DNA of 64,000 nt from Lampris incognitus (GCF_029633865.1 NC_079219.1:11777420-11841419), one strand, 5' to 3'; shown: positions 24,510 through 36,867, counted from the stretch's first letter. Program-made: numbers and translations. The notes: generated by a model from the sequence alone, not told the origin.

Positions 24510-27500
24510 ATGGCGAAGTCTTCCCTGCAGGGAGTCGAGATCTCCGCGTCCCAGTTCCTGGACATCTTTCACCGTTACGACAGCGACGGTAAAGCTCCAC
24601 TCCCGCGGACTCCGCGTCCACTCGCGTTTGTTTCGTGGTATGTTCGGACGCGCGCTTCGTCCCCCCGCGCGTTTAGTTGACCCGACTTCACCCGTGACTT
24701 CCTCTCACCCGCTATTCAGCACGAGACTTCTTATGAGACGACGCGGACCAGACTTCCTGACGAGACTTCGCATCCTTTTTCTTCAGCCGCTGACTTTCCG
24801 CTCCAGCGACACGCCGCTCATCAGTTCACCGGCAGAAATGAATCAAATCAATTAAGCGCCACCGCGAGCCCACCTCTCGTGAAAGTGCCCATGATTGGCG
24901 GCCCGAAAGAAAACACACATCAGAATTTATTTTGACGTACCACCCGCTAAACCACCTGCCGTGTCAGTAAAGTCAAACCCTATAATCCAGTGTTGGGTGT
25001 AATACAGACCTTTTGTTTTTTTTCAGGGAATGGATTTATTGAAGGCAAAGAGCTGCAGAGTTTTATCAGAGAACTTCAGCAAGCCCGAAAACAGGCGGGA
25101 CACGTAAGTACCCATTGCCGGTGCCGTTTTAGGATCATATACGTATTATTTAAGTAGAGGATATTAAGATGTAAGATGCTGGCACGTCTCATCTGTCTGG
25201 TCTTTCAATGGGCAGAAACCAGGACGAGTTTTTCACATGATGGAGACTAACAGCGTATTGGTTCAAACTGTTTTAGTGCTGATGAAAACCCGTTGGAAAC
25301 AGCTGAGCTTGGGCACAGACAGACAACTGCTTGGTTTTGTTAAAGCTTCAGTTTATTTCCTATACGGCTATTTCATGATTTCATCGTTGTATTGTTCATT
25401 CTGCTCTCAATAGCATATTCTATTGAGGTTGACATAGTAAACGGTAAACGGATTGCATTTATATAGCGCTTTTCTAGTCTACTGGCCACTCAAAACGCTT
25501 TAAGTGTATAGTGTAAAGCACGTTGCATTATAACATATGAAATATGCTACATGAATATTTTTGATGGATGGATGGATGGATGGATGCACCAGATGGGAAT
25601 CCCATCTTGACGTGGTGAGCTACAGGCCACCACAGCCCAGCCAAGATCAACAACAGTCTTGAGTTCACCTTGAACAACTGTTTCACGTCTGGAAAAAATA
25701 CTTGTGACCTCCAGATGAAAAGCCAGTCTGTGTGGTTGTGGTGTATCACTAAGTTGGTGCCATAACATCAGACTTCAAACAATGGTTGACTGCCACAGCT
25801 TTCCTCCAAGTAGCTGCAGAAGAACAGATGAATGCACTGAGTTAAGAGGTACCATGTGTGGTGTAGACATGGTGAGAAATAATGCTTGGTGAATAATAAA
25901 TACTACTGCAGATATAATAATAATAATAATAATAATTTATTATTATTATTATTATTATTATCATTCTTTTTATTATTATTAATAATAATAAAAAAGAATG
26001 AAAGATGCAGACGTGGACCAACAAAAGACACATCAGTGGCTGAGGAGTACCGGGCTGAAAGCAGAGACGGAGGGCCTGATAATTGCTGCACAAGACCAGA
26101 GCCTGGCGACCGGATCCTATCAGCATCACATCATCAAAGATGGAACAGACCCAAAATGCAGAATCTGTGGGATGTACGAAGAAACCATAGACTACATTGT
26201 CTCAGGCTGCCCGGAACTGGTAAAGACCGAGTACATTTACAGGCACAAGAAGGCAGCAGCATACCTGCACTGGAAGATCTGCAGGAGTTACAAGATCAAG
26301 ACGACTGAGAAGTGGTACGAACATCAGCCAAAAACAGTCACTGAAAACGATGATGTCACCATCCTCTGGGACATGCCCATCCACACTGACAGAGAGATAA
26401 AAGCCAACAAGCCCGACATCGTTATCAAGGATAGGAAGGAAAAGAGGTGTATGCTCATTGACATGGCAATACCATCTGAAAAAAACACCAGTGAAAGTCA
26501 CAGAGAAGCTGACCAAGTACAAAGACCTGGAGATTGAAATCAACAGGATGTGGAGAATGAAGACCGAAACAACATCAGTGGTCATTGGAGCTCTAGGACT
26601 CATGAAGAAGGGAATGGAAAAGTGCACCAACCGTATCCCAGGCAACATCAACATCCATGCAGTCCAGAAGATCACCCTACTTGGAACAGCCCACATATTA
26701 TGACGAGTACTGTCAACCAAGTGACATCTGCCCCATAGTGCCTCAGGTCCATAGTTTGGAGCCGGCTCTACAGGATGTAAAACAGGAAACATGTAAGAAA
26801 TAATAATAATAATAGTAATAATAACAATACATTTTATTTATAGAGCACTTTTCAGAGTACTCAAAGATGCTTTAAATAAATTAAAATGAAAATAAAAGTA
26901 ACACACCAAAAACATAAAACACAACATTAGTCACACATTAAAAGCAATTCTGATGATTAATGATTTGAACATGGACAGATCAGTACAGTCTCTGATGTGT
27001 TTGGGGAGAGAGTTCCAGAAGGAGGGGGCAGCTATGGAGAAGGCTCTGTCACCCCAGGTCCAGTGCTTGGTCCTGTGTGGTGGAGACAGGAGGTTGGCAA
27101 CGGAAGAGCATAAGCTGCATGGAGGAGTTTGGTAGTGGAGCAGGTCGGTGAGGTAGGAGGGGGTCTGGTAATGGAAGGCTTTGTGGGTGAGGAGAAGGAC
27201 TTTGAATTGGATCCGTTGTGGGACAGGGAGCCAGTGGAGGTTCTGGAGAACAGGAGTGATGTGGTCACAGGAGCAGGAGTGGGTGAGCAGGTGAGCAGCA
27301 GAGTTCTGCGTGTACTGGAGTTCGTTCAGAACTTTGGATGATGAGCCGTGAAGAATGCTTTTGCTGAAGTCAATTCTGGATGTGATGAAGGTATGGATCA
27401 AAGTTTCAGCAGCAGAAGCATCCGGGTAACCCAGTGGTCTATTCCATTGCATACCAACACTGGGATTTCCGGTTCAAATCCCCAAGATACCTCTGGCTTG

Positions 27501-30500
27501 GTCGGGTGTCCCTACAGACAAAATTGGCCGTGTCTGCGGGTGGGAAGCCGGATGTGGGTCAGTGTCCTGGTCGCTGCACTCGCGTATCCTCTGGTCGGTC
27601 AGGGCGTCTGTTCAGGGGGAGAGGGAACTGGGGGAATAGCGTGATCCTCCCATGCACTACATCTCCCTGCCGAAACTCCTCATTGTCAGGTGAAAAGAAG
27701 AGGCTGGCAACTCCACATGTATTGGAAGAAGCATGTGGTAGTCTGCAGGCCTCCCTGGATCAGCAGAGGGAGTGGAGCAGTGACCGGGATGGCTTAGAAA
27801 ATAAGGTAACTGGCCAAGTACAATTGGGGAGAAAAAAAGGGGGAGGGAGTTTCAGCAGCAGAGAAGGAGAGTGGTGGGTGGAGATTAGCTATGTTTTTTG
27901 AGTGGAAAAAGGCAGTTCTGGTGATTTGATTGACTTGTTCAAAGGAGAGGCTGTCAAAAATGATTCTGAGGTTGCAGATGTATGGGGAGGTGGACAGAGT
28001 GGAGTTAGCGATGATGAGGCATAAGTTGTGACTGGTTTTGGTAAGTGATTTGGGACTGATGTTGATCGTGTTGGATTTATCACAATTTAATTTGAGGACG
28101 TTGGCTTGCATCCATGATTTAATTTCAGTGGGGCAGTTGGTCAGAGTGGAGTGAGTTGCAGTGGTGATGGATTTAGTGGAGATGTACAGCTGGATGTCAT
28201 CAGCAGAGCAGGGAAAGTGAATACCATGATGATATATGATGTTACCAAGGGGGAGCATGAAAAGGATGAACAAGGGGGGACCAAACACTGAATCCTGGGG
28301 GATGCCTTGGGACAGGGGAATGATGAAGGAAGTGCAGTTGTTGATGCTGATGAACTGTCGTCAAATTGTGAGATATGACTTCAGCCAGGAGAGGGTTGTA
28401 CCAGTGATGTTGAGGGAGGATTCAAGCTGGAAGAGAATGGTGTGGTTGATGGTGTCGAAAGCTAGTGAGGTCGAGGAGGATGAGAATGCTGAAGTTGCCA
28501 GTGTCTGAGGAGAGGAGGAGGTCATTGGTGACTCTAAGGAGCGCTGTTCCTGTGCTGTTCTGTCAGCAGAAACCAGAAATGGTTTAAACAGGTCATTGGA
28601 GATGAGATGAGTTTGGAGTTTGGAGGCAACAGCACATTCCAATATTTTTGACAGAAAGGTGAGATTTGAGATGGGCCGGAAATTGCTCATGATATCAGGG
28701 TTGAGTCCAGGTTTTTTGAGGATATTTAATAAATAAATTAATAAATATTTTTAAAAAAATAAGAAAGATAAACACATTCACGCTAATGTAACTGCACATT
28801 AGTGGGTGTTGCATTGATATTTTAGCAATCTGAGTCCACAGAAACTCATGAAATGACGAGAACTCCACAGTCTGCCCAGCAATCTGTGATAACGTTCAAG
28901 TGTTTTAATTTTAAGCACTTTCTCCAAAAATGTATGGATTTAATCTACAATCCTGAAGATCTACATGCAAACAAATTTGATTTTTGTTTTTTTGCAGGTA
29001 TTATTACAATACTACATTTAATCCAGGAACATCCAAATCATTAAGAATTTAATAGTATTTGATTTGAATTGTTAGTGTCCGATAGGATTTTGCCAGGAAA
29101 AATGAAAGGGTGCATAGTGTTTTAAATTTTCATCATAGCAGCCGAATGAGGAAAAAGAAGGCAGGTAGAGATGAGACTGATGAAGACATCAGGTTGTTGT
29201 GTCTAACCAGATGCAACGGTTATTGTCATATACTTCATGTGCAATGAGCAGGGAAATGCTTGTTGGCATACTTCGAAATTGTACAACAAAAAGAAGTGGA
29301 ATACAAATAAATAAGAATAAAATGTAAGAGTATACAGAAGGTATACTCCGATAGATACCACTATACAAATGTGCAAATAATATACAAATTAAAATAGCGG
29401 CGCAAGTTTCACTTGAACATTGGGGACACTTTAGCGGGGGGTCAGGGGTCCTCCCGCTGGACATTTTTCATTTAGGCTAACATAAACGTCTAGGGGCTAC
29501 TGTTAGCAAGCGCTAGCTAGCTATCTAGCTAGTTCGTGAGGGGGTCTGAACTGATAACCCCAAACACAAGTTATAAACTAGATAAGGCTATAATTCACCC
29601 GGAAATACGTAAGAAAATCTAACTCAGGAACCCCAAAGGTAAGAAAGGGTGGTGTACTGGGCTAGACAAGCAAGCTGGCTAGCTACGTTACTTACACTTG
29701 CTTACACGACCATTCATGCTCCGGTCTCCTGGTTGTCAGGAACAACCGCAAGACAGCAACGAGGTCGGCAATCCCAGTGGCAAGGTTAAAATGGTATGGT
29801 CCAAGCATAGGGGTGCATGAAATCGTTGGAAAACAAGTATGAAGGACATTTTAAGTGGTTCCACTGTCTGTGGTGTTATTTCACCTTTTTTGGCGCGGGA
29901 GTTAACATTATCATTCATGATATATATATTTTTGTGGGGGACAAATTCACCTCTTCTAAATATTGAGGGGGACATGTCCCCCCTGACCCCCCCATAAGTC
30001 ACGCCTGTACCAGCCAGACAACCAGACAGTATAGCTCAAGAGTTTTACCAAGTTAAATATCTACCACACTGAACTTTTCCATTTCTCATTGAGTTGAATC
30101 TGAAATGTGACATTTTAACTAAATTAACATAATTTGAATGGATGGCGATATCCACGGTCGCTCTCGTCAGTGGGGGGCGGGGGGGGGCATTTTAAGCAAA
30201 GCATGGAGGATTTACCAAGATTCAAACAATTATGATCTCAGTGAGCCTGATTACTTTTTTGTGTGTTGTCAGAAAGTGGGCAAATACTGGTTTTTAGTCT
30301 GTCTGTGTCCTGACACGTATAAAAGGATCTACAGGAGTGTTAAAGAGGATAGTGATGGTGGTGTCCATGTCAGAAAACAATAGATACTCGAGTAAGGGCA
30401 TTTCATACTGAGCCAGAGTTCTTGTCTTGTAGCTGGCTGGTGGAGATACGTCTTCTCGTCTTAACAGACCAGCAGAAACAAAGAGAACATTTGAGTTTTC

Positions 30501-32639
30501 ACAGCATCTGTTGGGTCTTTCAGGAGCTGACGGATCAAATGAGGGATTTTGTGGAGAAATGTGAGAAGAATGCAGTCAGGAAGATTGGAATCATTGAGGT
30601 GAGCCCTTCTTTCCTTCAGTGAAAGGTACACACAAGTATTCAGTTGTTTATCAACTGACCAGATGTCTCTACCACGAAGTACCAGTTACGCACCAGTTAT
30701 GTACAGGCATGTTACTTTTATATGTCTGGATAAAACTTTCTGGTGATGGAGAGATGTCCTGATCCTTTGACCTTCTGCCCCCCTGCCCAGCTGGTCCAGA
30801 TCCTGCCCATCGAGGAGAACTTCCTGTTGTTCTTCAGACAGCAGCTCAAGTCCTGCACAGAATTCATGCAGGTTTATCATCATCCTAACTTTTTTTGAGC
30901 AGTCTCGTAAACTAAAAACACATTCTTGATGTTACAACGCTGAAGACTTGCATGCAAACAAGCATCCTTTTTGATACATTTATTGTTGGTGTGTTTAAAA
31001 GATTATTTAATGCATGATGATCCCAATCATGAAGACTTTTGTTGTAGATGATTTAAAAATGTAGTGTCGAGTAGGACTTTGCCAGGAAAAATGATAGGGT
31101 GCATAGTGTTTCACATTTTCATCGTAGCAGCCACGTGAGAAAGAAGGCATCAGGTAGTGGTGAGCTTGAAGAGGAAGTGAAGTTGTGTCTAACAAGCAGA
31201 TATGACAGAACAAGCTGGTAGAAGGCCTTTAACAGATAGCGCAAAAGGAAAAAGTAAAACTCAGGTGCAACCTTTTTTCTTTTTGGCTATGGTACAGGTG
31301 CTGACACAGCAGCACTGGTGGCTCTCAAACAACAACCACCTTACCAATGGGAGACAGACAAGTAAACTCAAGCGAAGATATTCAAAGATACTGGACTAGT
31401 TAAATAAGGGCACATTGTTTATTAGACTAGTTAACTTAGAGGCCCTTGTTTTTGCAGTGTAGCATGGGGTGTGGGGAGGCAGGGGAAGATGAGTGCTGTT
31501 CTTCCTATTGTCTCCTTGCAGGCCTGGAGGTCTTATGATGCAGACCACAGTGGCTACATCGAGTCTGATGAGCTGAAGGTAAGAAGTGCATACTGAGATT
31601 TGTAGTAATAATATCTGGACATGTTCTCCAGGCTGAAGCTCAGTCACCCTGCATGGGCCCCAAGCAGTGCTTAATGCACCCCACGCTGAGGCAGAAGAAA
31701 AGCTGGACGCTTAGGGAGAAACAGAGTCTGACAAAGACACTGAAGATTACTTGGCCCAACACCTAGCAGTCCTCCCAGCTAGACAGAAGCACCATGCTAT
31801 AGCCCCCTCTCACAGCTCAGGTGGAGCTGAATTACGCCCACCGGCACCTGAAGGCCTCGTCAAGCCCCAGGCCATTAAGAAAGGAAAAAGTAGTAAAGGT
31901 TACGCAGTAGCTAACCTCACCTACCATTACCACTCTTCCTCACCCTCCTCCTCTGATGACTATGATGAGAGACCCCACCCTCTAAGAGACTCATCATCAA
32001 GTAGCTCAGAGAGCGACCATTCCAAAAGGTCAAGGAAGGCACAGAGACCTGCCCTGCCCTCCGCACATGCCAACTTGACTCCTTCATGAAAGACATTGAG
32101 CGATTTGACCCTGACAGACGTAGTTCCAATATTGAAAAATACCTCAGGAAGGTTGAGCACAGCCCCTCCGACCTTCCCCATGCCACACCACACGAGAAGC
32201 TGTAGGAGTGTTCATGCTTTCATTGAAACCCAACCATCCCTCGTCCGGTATAATTACTCAAAACTGACCGCAGGTATCCCCGCCCTTATAAACAATACTG
32301 AAACTGGCACAGTTGCGTCACAACCAAAACCAGCAATCAGTTTCATGTGCAAATTGCCGTGACCATTAACAAGAGTTACAATGGCCATGTGTACTATTCA
32401 CAGAGGATTGGGGAATAGTTGCAATCACAGCATTGTAAGATGGTGCCAGATGTACTCTGGGGCTAAGAGTACATCTGGCACCATCTTACAATGCTGTGCT
32501 GGATAGATGCATTAAACAGATATGTTAGATAGTAGTGGTGGCACGGTGGCACAGTGGTTAGTGCCGTAGCCTCACAGCAAAAAGGTCCTGGGTTCGAGCC
32601 TCAGGGTAGTCCAACCTTGGTGGGTCTTCCCAGGTCATC

Positions 32640-32702
<63 letters not shown>

Positions 32703-34655
32703 GGCCCTGTGTGATTGTCTGGTGGCCTGTCCAGGGTGTCTCCCCGCCTGCTGCCCAATGACTGCTGGAATAGTCTCCAGCATCCCTGAGAGCAGGATAA
32801 GCGATAATGAGATGATGGATGGATGGATGTTAGACAGTAGTAGTAGGCCAATCAGATGTGTTTTGACAGATTTGTGAGACAGCTGTGATAGATGTTAGAC
32901 AGATGTAACAGAGAGCTGTGTTAGACAGGTGTTTTAAGATATGTTAGATAACTGGTATACAGATGTTAGACAGATGTGTTAGATATACGTGTCAGATGCT
33001 TTGGACAAATGTGTCAGACAGCTGTGTTTAGGTACAGGTACAGCAGCTGTTGTGGTTGTATATCTTCCAATTGCAGTCCTGACCAGCTATAACTGAAACT
33101 TCTTTATTTCTAGAACTTTCTGAGAGCTATACTGCAGAAGGCCCAGAAGCCATTTGATAACCAGAAGCTCGAGGAATACACCGCCATGACGGTAAGAACA
33201 CCTCCTTCTCTTCACTGGACGATAACTGTGATTACAAACTGCACAAGCAGACACACATTTACACACTTTGTTCCACTACCATGCTGAGGCCGTAGTGAGG
33301 CACTAACTGTGCGCTGCACCTTGCTGGCAAAGGAAAGGAGTTGTGTACACAGTTATGGTTTGTCTTTCCATCAGCATTGGGACTGGAAATAAAAAAGACT
33401 AGAAAGTTCAACAGAAAATCTACAAATCTATGATGACAACAAATAATGATGCTATGCGATGGTGCCTGTCTATTTAATGCACATGTGACGCATCTCCTCC
33501 ACTGACCATGACACAGATTAAGGCATATTTGTTTGGTTTTCTCCCCAATTACCCCACTCTTCCGAGCCCTCACGGTCTCTGCTCCACCCCCCCGCCAATC
33601 CGGGGAGGGCTGCAGACTACCACATGCCTCCTCCGATACATGTGGAGTCGCCAGCTGCTTCTTTTCACCTGACAGTGAGGAGTTTCACCAGGGGAATGTA
33701 GCATGTGGGAGGATCACACAATTCCATGACGCTGCCCCCCCACCCCCCAAACAGGCACCCTGACCAACCAGAGGAGGCGCTAGTGCAGCGACCAGGACAC
33801 ATACTCACATCCAGCTTCCCACTCGCAGACACGGCCAATTGTGTCTGTAGGGACGCCCGACCAAGCCGGAGATAACACGGGGATTCAAGCTGGCGATCCC
33901 CGTGTTGCTAGGCAATGGAATAGACCACCATGCCACCCCGGATGCCCTTTGAAAAATGCCTGCTCATTGTGATTTCAGTATGGGCTGCAGGATCAGTGCA
34001 GCATGTGATAATGGCGTCATTCGATATCAACAGGCCCGCCCACAGAAATGGCTGGGCCCCTGAAAAGGTCCAGTGAATGCCCCCCCCCCCCCAAAAAAAA
34101 ATCTGCTTTACTCATATCAACACATGCCTGTGCTCTCTCTCGGACGCTGTAGGTGTAGCCGTCTAACATGTCTACATGTTACTGTTATTGTGTCTCTCTT
34201 CTCTTCCAGCTGAAAATCTTTGACTCCAACTGTGACGGGAAGTTGAGTTTGGCAGAGATGGCCAGGTGTGTATTAGACATCAGTCAGCAGGTGTGTATTA
34301 GACATCAGTCAGCAGGTGTGTATTAGACATCAGTCAGCAGGTGTGTATTAGGTATTAATAGCCAGTGTGTACTAAGCTGTGTCTGGAGTCGTCCCCTTGT
34401 TCACTCATCTACTGTTACCTCCGTCCACGGTACCAGGGTTTGAGCGAAATCACAGTCAAACTATTTCAATACTTCAAGTGAAAGACTTCTTTAATTGACT
34501 CCTCCCAGTAGTCAGTTAAATGGTTTCCATGGAAACATACTCATTAGTGGGTCAAATTTACCTCGTGTCAATGCTGAGGTGTGCCCCCCCCCCTTTTCCT
34601 CCAGGCTGCTGCCCGACCAGGAGAACTTCCTGCTCAGTTTTCAGGTGGGCGTTTT

Positions 34656-34720
<65 letters not shown>

Positions 34721-35376
34721 ACCTGGAGACTGTCGTGTGTCATTTACTAACGTTTTTACTTCTCTCTCTCTCTCTCTGTCTATATGTCTCTCTTGCTCTC
34801 TCTCTCTCTCTGTCTATATGTCTCTCTTGCTCTCTCTCTCTCTCTCTCTCCCTCCCTCTGTCTCATCTTCTCCGTCACAGGGGGTGAAAATGTCCAGAAA
34901 GGAGTTTAATAAGATGTTTGCCCAGTATGACCAGGTACAGGTACTACGGGGCATCTGTAAGGCTTAATGAGGCTGAACACTCTCGCTCATCTTCTCTCTC
35001 CCCGTCTTTGTCCTATCTGTGGACTGATAGACTGTCTCTACACTTTTCCTCTCCCTTAGGTGACTGTGCCCCATTCTCCATCCCCCAATCTTCTTCTTAT
35101 GTCTCTTTCTATCAGCCATGATAATTCTCGCTCTCTCTCGCCAAGTTAAATGGGGGAGTCAGTGAAAGGAGGATCATGTGTACGAAGAGTGAAGGTGTGA
35201 TAGATAGAGAGGGAGGGAGGGAAGGAGGGAGAGGTGTATGTGTATTATCTGTCCTCCTCTCTGGATAGACCATGATGCTGACGGCAGTGTGTGTTTCAGG
35301 ATGGTAATGGGTACATGGATGAGACAGAGCTTGACGCCCTCCTCAAAGACCTCTGTGAGAAGAACAACAAGGTTTA

Positions 35377-35475
<99 letters not shown>

Positions 35476-36099
35476 CTGTCTACCTATCTGCTCGTCAGTC
35501 AGCTGGAGTTAATACTGGGTGTATCCCATTCAGAACCCCTTTAGTCCAGTTACCCTGGTCAGGGCGACCGTTCAAGAGTCAACTCTTAGAAAAGAGTTAT
35601 CCCACAACCAAGACTGTCTTCATTTTGCTTCTGTTCCTGAACTACGTCAACACTGCTTACTTGCCATTCTCGAGTCTGACTTTTTCCTCAATGTTCAGAC
35701 TCATAAATGTTAAATGTCTGACTCGTAACTAATATGAGTCAGCCATATCAGATGTGTGAACAGATGGTCCAACCTGAAGCACCAAATGTCATCCTGTGAG
35801 CGTGCCCAGACCTTTTACCAGCAGTTTTCACTAACAGTTGCCGGTGATTTGTGCTCTGGAGTTGACCTTGACTAGAGACATTCCTGCAAATTCAAAAGGA
35901 AATGCAGAGAAAAATTACTATTTATTAGTCTGGAAGATAAATGCAGACAACCCGTGTGTGTGTGTTTATTTGTGTGTACCTTGTCTAGGTGCTGAACATT
36001 GGGGAGCTCTCGGTCTACAAGTCGTCCATCATGGCGTTGGCAGATCGGGGGAGACTCTTTCAGACCGAGCTGGCGTTGGTTCTTTGTGCCGATGATTGA
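24510..36099 (+). CDS. calb1: calbindin-D28k, complete, 11 exons
   Basis: Cytosolic calcium buffer and sensor of neurons and epithelia. Exons: 24510-24588, 25027-25103, 30524-30598, 30791-30871, 31522-31578, 33114-33191, 34210-34265, 34605-34644, 34881-34934, 35300-35371, 35989-36099; phases join without a break into 259 residues (human 261). Six EF-hands: loop 1 at residues 24-35, loop 3 at 110-121, loop 4 at 154-165 and loop 5 at 198-209 keep acidic ligands, the central Gly and the final Glu. Loop 2 (about 66-77) and hand 6 are degenerate, as in the family. The C-terminus [11 protein letters not shown] resembles CALB1 (LALILCAGDN) and not calretinin, which ends SEPPM. The next gene, decr1, is also the neighbour of CALB1 in mammals, supporting the paralogue choice. 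The start ATG follows a TATA box by 55 bases. Confidence 0.96.
25104..25990. other. calb1 intron 2, left part
   Basis: A SINE-like fragment at 25440-25515, (GGAT)n at 25560-25585, and TAA/TTA tracts in opposite directions at 25914-25995 that can fold on each other. No exon. Confidence 0.5.
25996..26790 (+). mobile_element. LINE fragment with restriction-like endonuclease (R2/R4/Rex6-type class)
   Basis: A 179-codon frame (25998-26537) has a zinc-knuckle-like [18 protein letters not shown], in which the usual His appears as Tyr, and a PD-(D/E)xK-like patch [20 protein letters not shown]. After IPSEKN the frame shifts by one; the next frame (26458-26703) continues [21 protein letters not shown] and ends [10 protein letters not shown]. 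This layout is typical of the C-terminus of non-LTR elements with a restriction-like endonuclease. 5' truncated and dead. Clade not resolved. Confidence 0.75.
26800..28740 (-). mobile_element. L2-like LINE, 5' truncated, interrupted by a SINE
   Basis: Minus strand order: reverse transcriptase start [15 protein letters not shown] (28690), [11 protein letters not shown], the catalytic box read as SADD instead of Y/FADD (28288-27846), [16 protein letters not shown], then after the [38 protein letters not shown] and [18 protein letters not shown] (27416-26931). Frame breaks occur between the pieces near 28361-28288. The 3' tail at 26825-26875 reads TTTATTTATAGAGCACTTTT. In calb1 intron 2, antisense. 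Confidence 0.88.
27417..27847 (+). mobile_element. tRNA-derived SINE, copy 3, with 15-bp target duplication
   Basis: Inserted in the L2-like LINE and flanked by AGTTTCAGCAGCAGA at 27402-27416 and 27848-27862. Head has box A-like TAACCCAGTGG and box B-like GGTTCAAATCC. It ends GGGGAGAAAAAAAGGGGGAG. The duplication proves retroposition and fixes both element ends. Confidence 0.93.
28741..30523. other. calb1 intron 2, right part
   Basis: 28950-29207 is one copy of a local duplication (see 30935-31195). 29385-30005 looks like old transposon debris rich in GGGG and ending GGACATGTCCCCCC, with no clear ends. No exon seen. Confidence 0.4.
28950..29207 (+). repeat. local repeat, copy A
   Basis: Shares CATGCAAACAA, TTTGCCAGGAAAAATGA, AGGGTGCATAGTGTTT and GTTGTGTCTAAC with 30935-31195 in the same order and spacing. 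Confidence 0.75.
30935..31195 (+). repeat. local repeat, copy B
   Basis: Partner of 28950-29207, displaced by about 1990 bases. Either a duplication inside calb1 or two insertions of one dispersed repeat. Confidence 0.75.
31640..32215 (+). mobile_element. gag-like fossil of an LTR retroelement (tentative)
   Basis: A Ser/Asp/Arg-rich open stretch (31751-32089) followed by wording [21 protein letters not shown] resembles gag segments of fish Gypsy-type elements. No LTR, protease or polymerase adjoins it. Broken and partial. Confidence 0.4.
32426..32498. repeat. perfect hairpin, 33-bp arms and 7-base loop
   Basis: Arm 32426-32458 and arm 32466-32498 are exact reverse complements; the loop reads GGGGCTA. 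It lies in calb1 intron 5, just after the gag-like fossil. Confidence 0.95.
32535..32830 (+). mobile_element. second tRNA-derived SINE family, interior replaced by (GT)n
   Basis: Head GGCACAGTGGTTAGTGC (box A) and GGGTTCGAGCC (box B), then AGTCCAACCTTGG, a (GT)n block at 32641-32701, and the typical tail CTGTCCAGGGTGTCTCCCC, AGCAGGATAAGCG, GATGGATGGATG. Much of the usual interior is absent. Confidence 0.85.
33538..33948 (-). mobile_element. tRNA-derived SINE, copy 4
   Basis: Same family as 13512-13948, minus strand. The head at 33948 is diverged. In calb1 intron 6, antisense. Confidence 0.88.
34266..34350 (+). repeat. 25-bp tandem repeat that copies the calb1 exon 7 splice donor
   Basis: Three full units (34266-34290, 34291-34315, 34316-34340) of GTGTGTATTAGACATCAGTC plus AGCAG, and a partial fourth. 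The first unit starts at the donor GT of exon 7; each unit end recreates AG before GTGTGT. Confidence 0.93.
34658..34718. repeat. (CA)n near calb1 exon 8 donor
   Basis: Starts 13 bases after the exon 8 end. A CT-rich block follows at 34758-34852 and serves the acceptor side of exon 9. Confidence 0.95.
35377..35472. repeat. (CA)n abutting calb1 exon 10 donor
   Basis: About 96 bases of CA starting six bases after the exon end; the donor itself is GTTTAG, a weak match to consensus. Confidence 0.95.
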
Positions 36100-36867
36100 C
36101 ACCGTTCACTTCCCATTAAGTCCCACCCACTCATCAATCTCCTCCCGCCCTGCCCCTCCCTGTATGTTTTAGAAGTCGTAGTTTGAACCCTGAGGAGTCT
36201 GTTTAGGATCTGTAGGGTGAAGTTCTTTAGGATCTGGGCTGTCCAGGCTGAGAATCCTTAGATAATGTTTCTAAAAGGTACAGATTTTTTTAATGAGTTC
36301 AAAACCACAACTGATCATCTCCAAATCCTCCATTAAGACCGGACAAATTCATTTCGATAATGGGCGAGACCATTCCCGGCTCATCCTATCGGAATGCTGT
36401 TGGCTTTGTTGTGGTGCCGGCAGTATTCGTTCCTCCGATATAAAATGGATTTCCTAAAAGGAGAAGTAATGACCCCTGACCCTTGAACAGTGGGGTATCT
36501 CACTCACGTATAGAAGACGTTTCTTTTCCATGTCGAAATGTGACCACTAAAGGCAGTAAGATGCCGAATTATTTAGTAAAACTCTTCTCGCCAACAAACC
36601 CAATTCTACTGTAGCCCAGACAGACAAGGACTGGTCATCAGACACAGAACCAACATTAAGAAAGGTCATCCATATCTTAATCTATCTGTCCCCCTCATCC
36701 CTCCTGCTGAACGTCTCACCCGCTACTGGGAAGCTCTGACTTAATCACGTGGAACCATCCTATTTAGATTCGTATTGAAATAAGTCTGACCTGACTCAAC
36801 TATTTTAAAATACTGTCTCGTGTGGTAAACTGATGTGCTAGAGTCATATACATTTTACCTGTTTTTC

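Noticed and set aside
26202-26792. 196-codon minus-strand ORF
   Set aside because: Antisense shadow of the LINE frame, which has the recognisable zinc knuckle and endonuclease patch.
29385-30005. A named DNA transposon
   Set aside because: The GGGG-rich right end looks transposon-like but I found no matching left end or target duplication.
31751-32089. Host gene for a Ser-rich protein
   Set aside because: No splice sites or conserved domain; downstream wording fits a gag-like fossil better.
24510-36099. Calretinin (calb2) or secretagogin as the identity
   Set aside because: C-terminus and loop 2 wording fit calb1, and decr1 is the neighbour as for mammalian CALB1.
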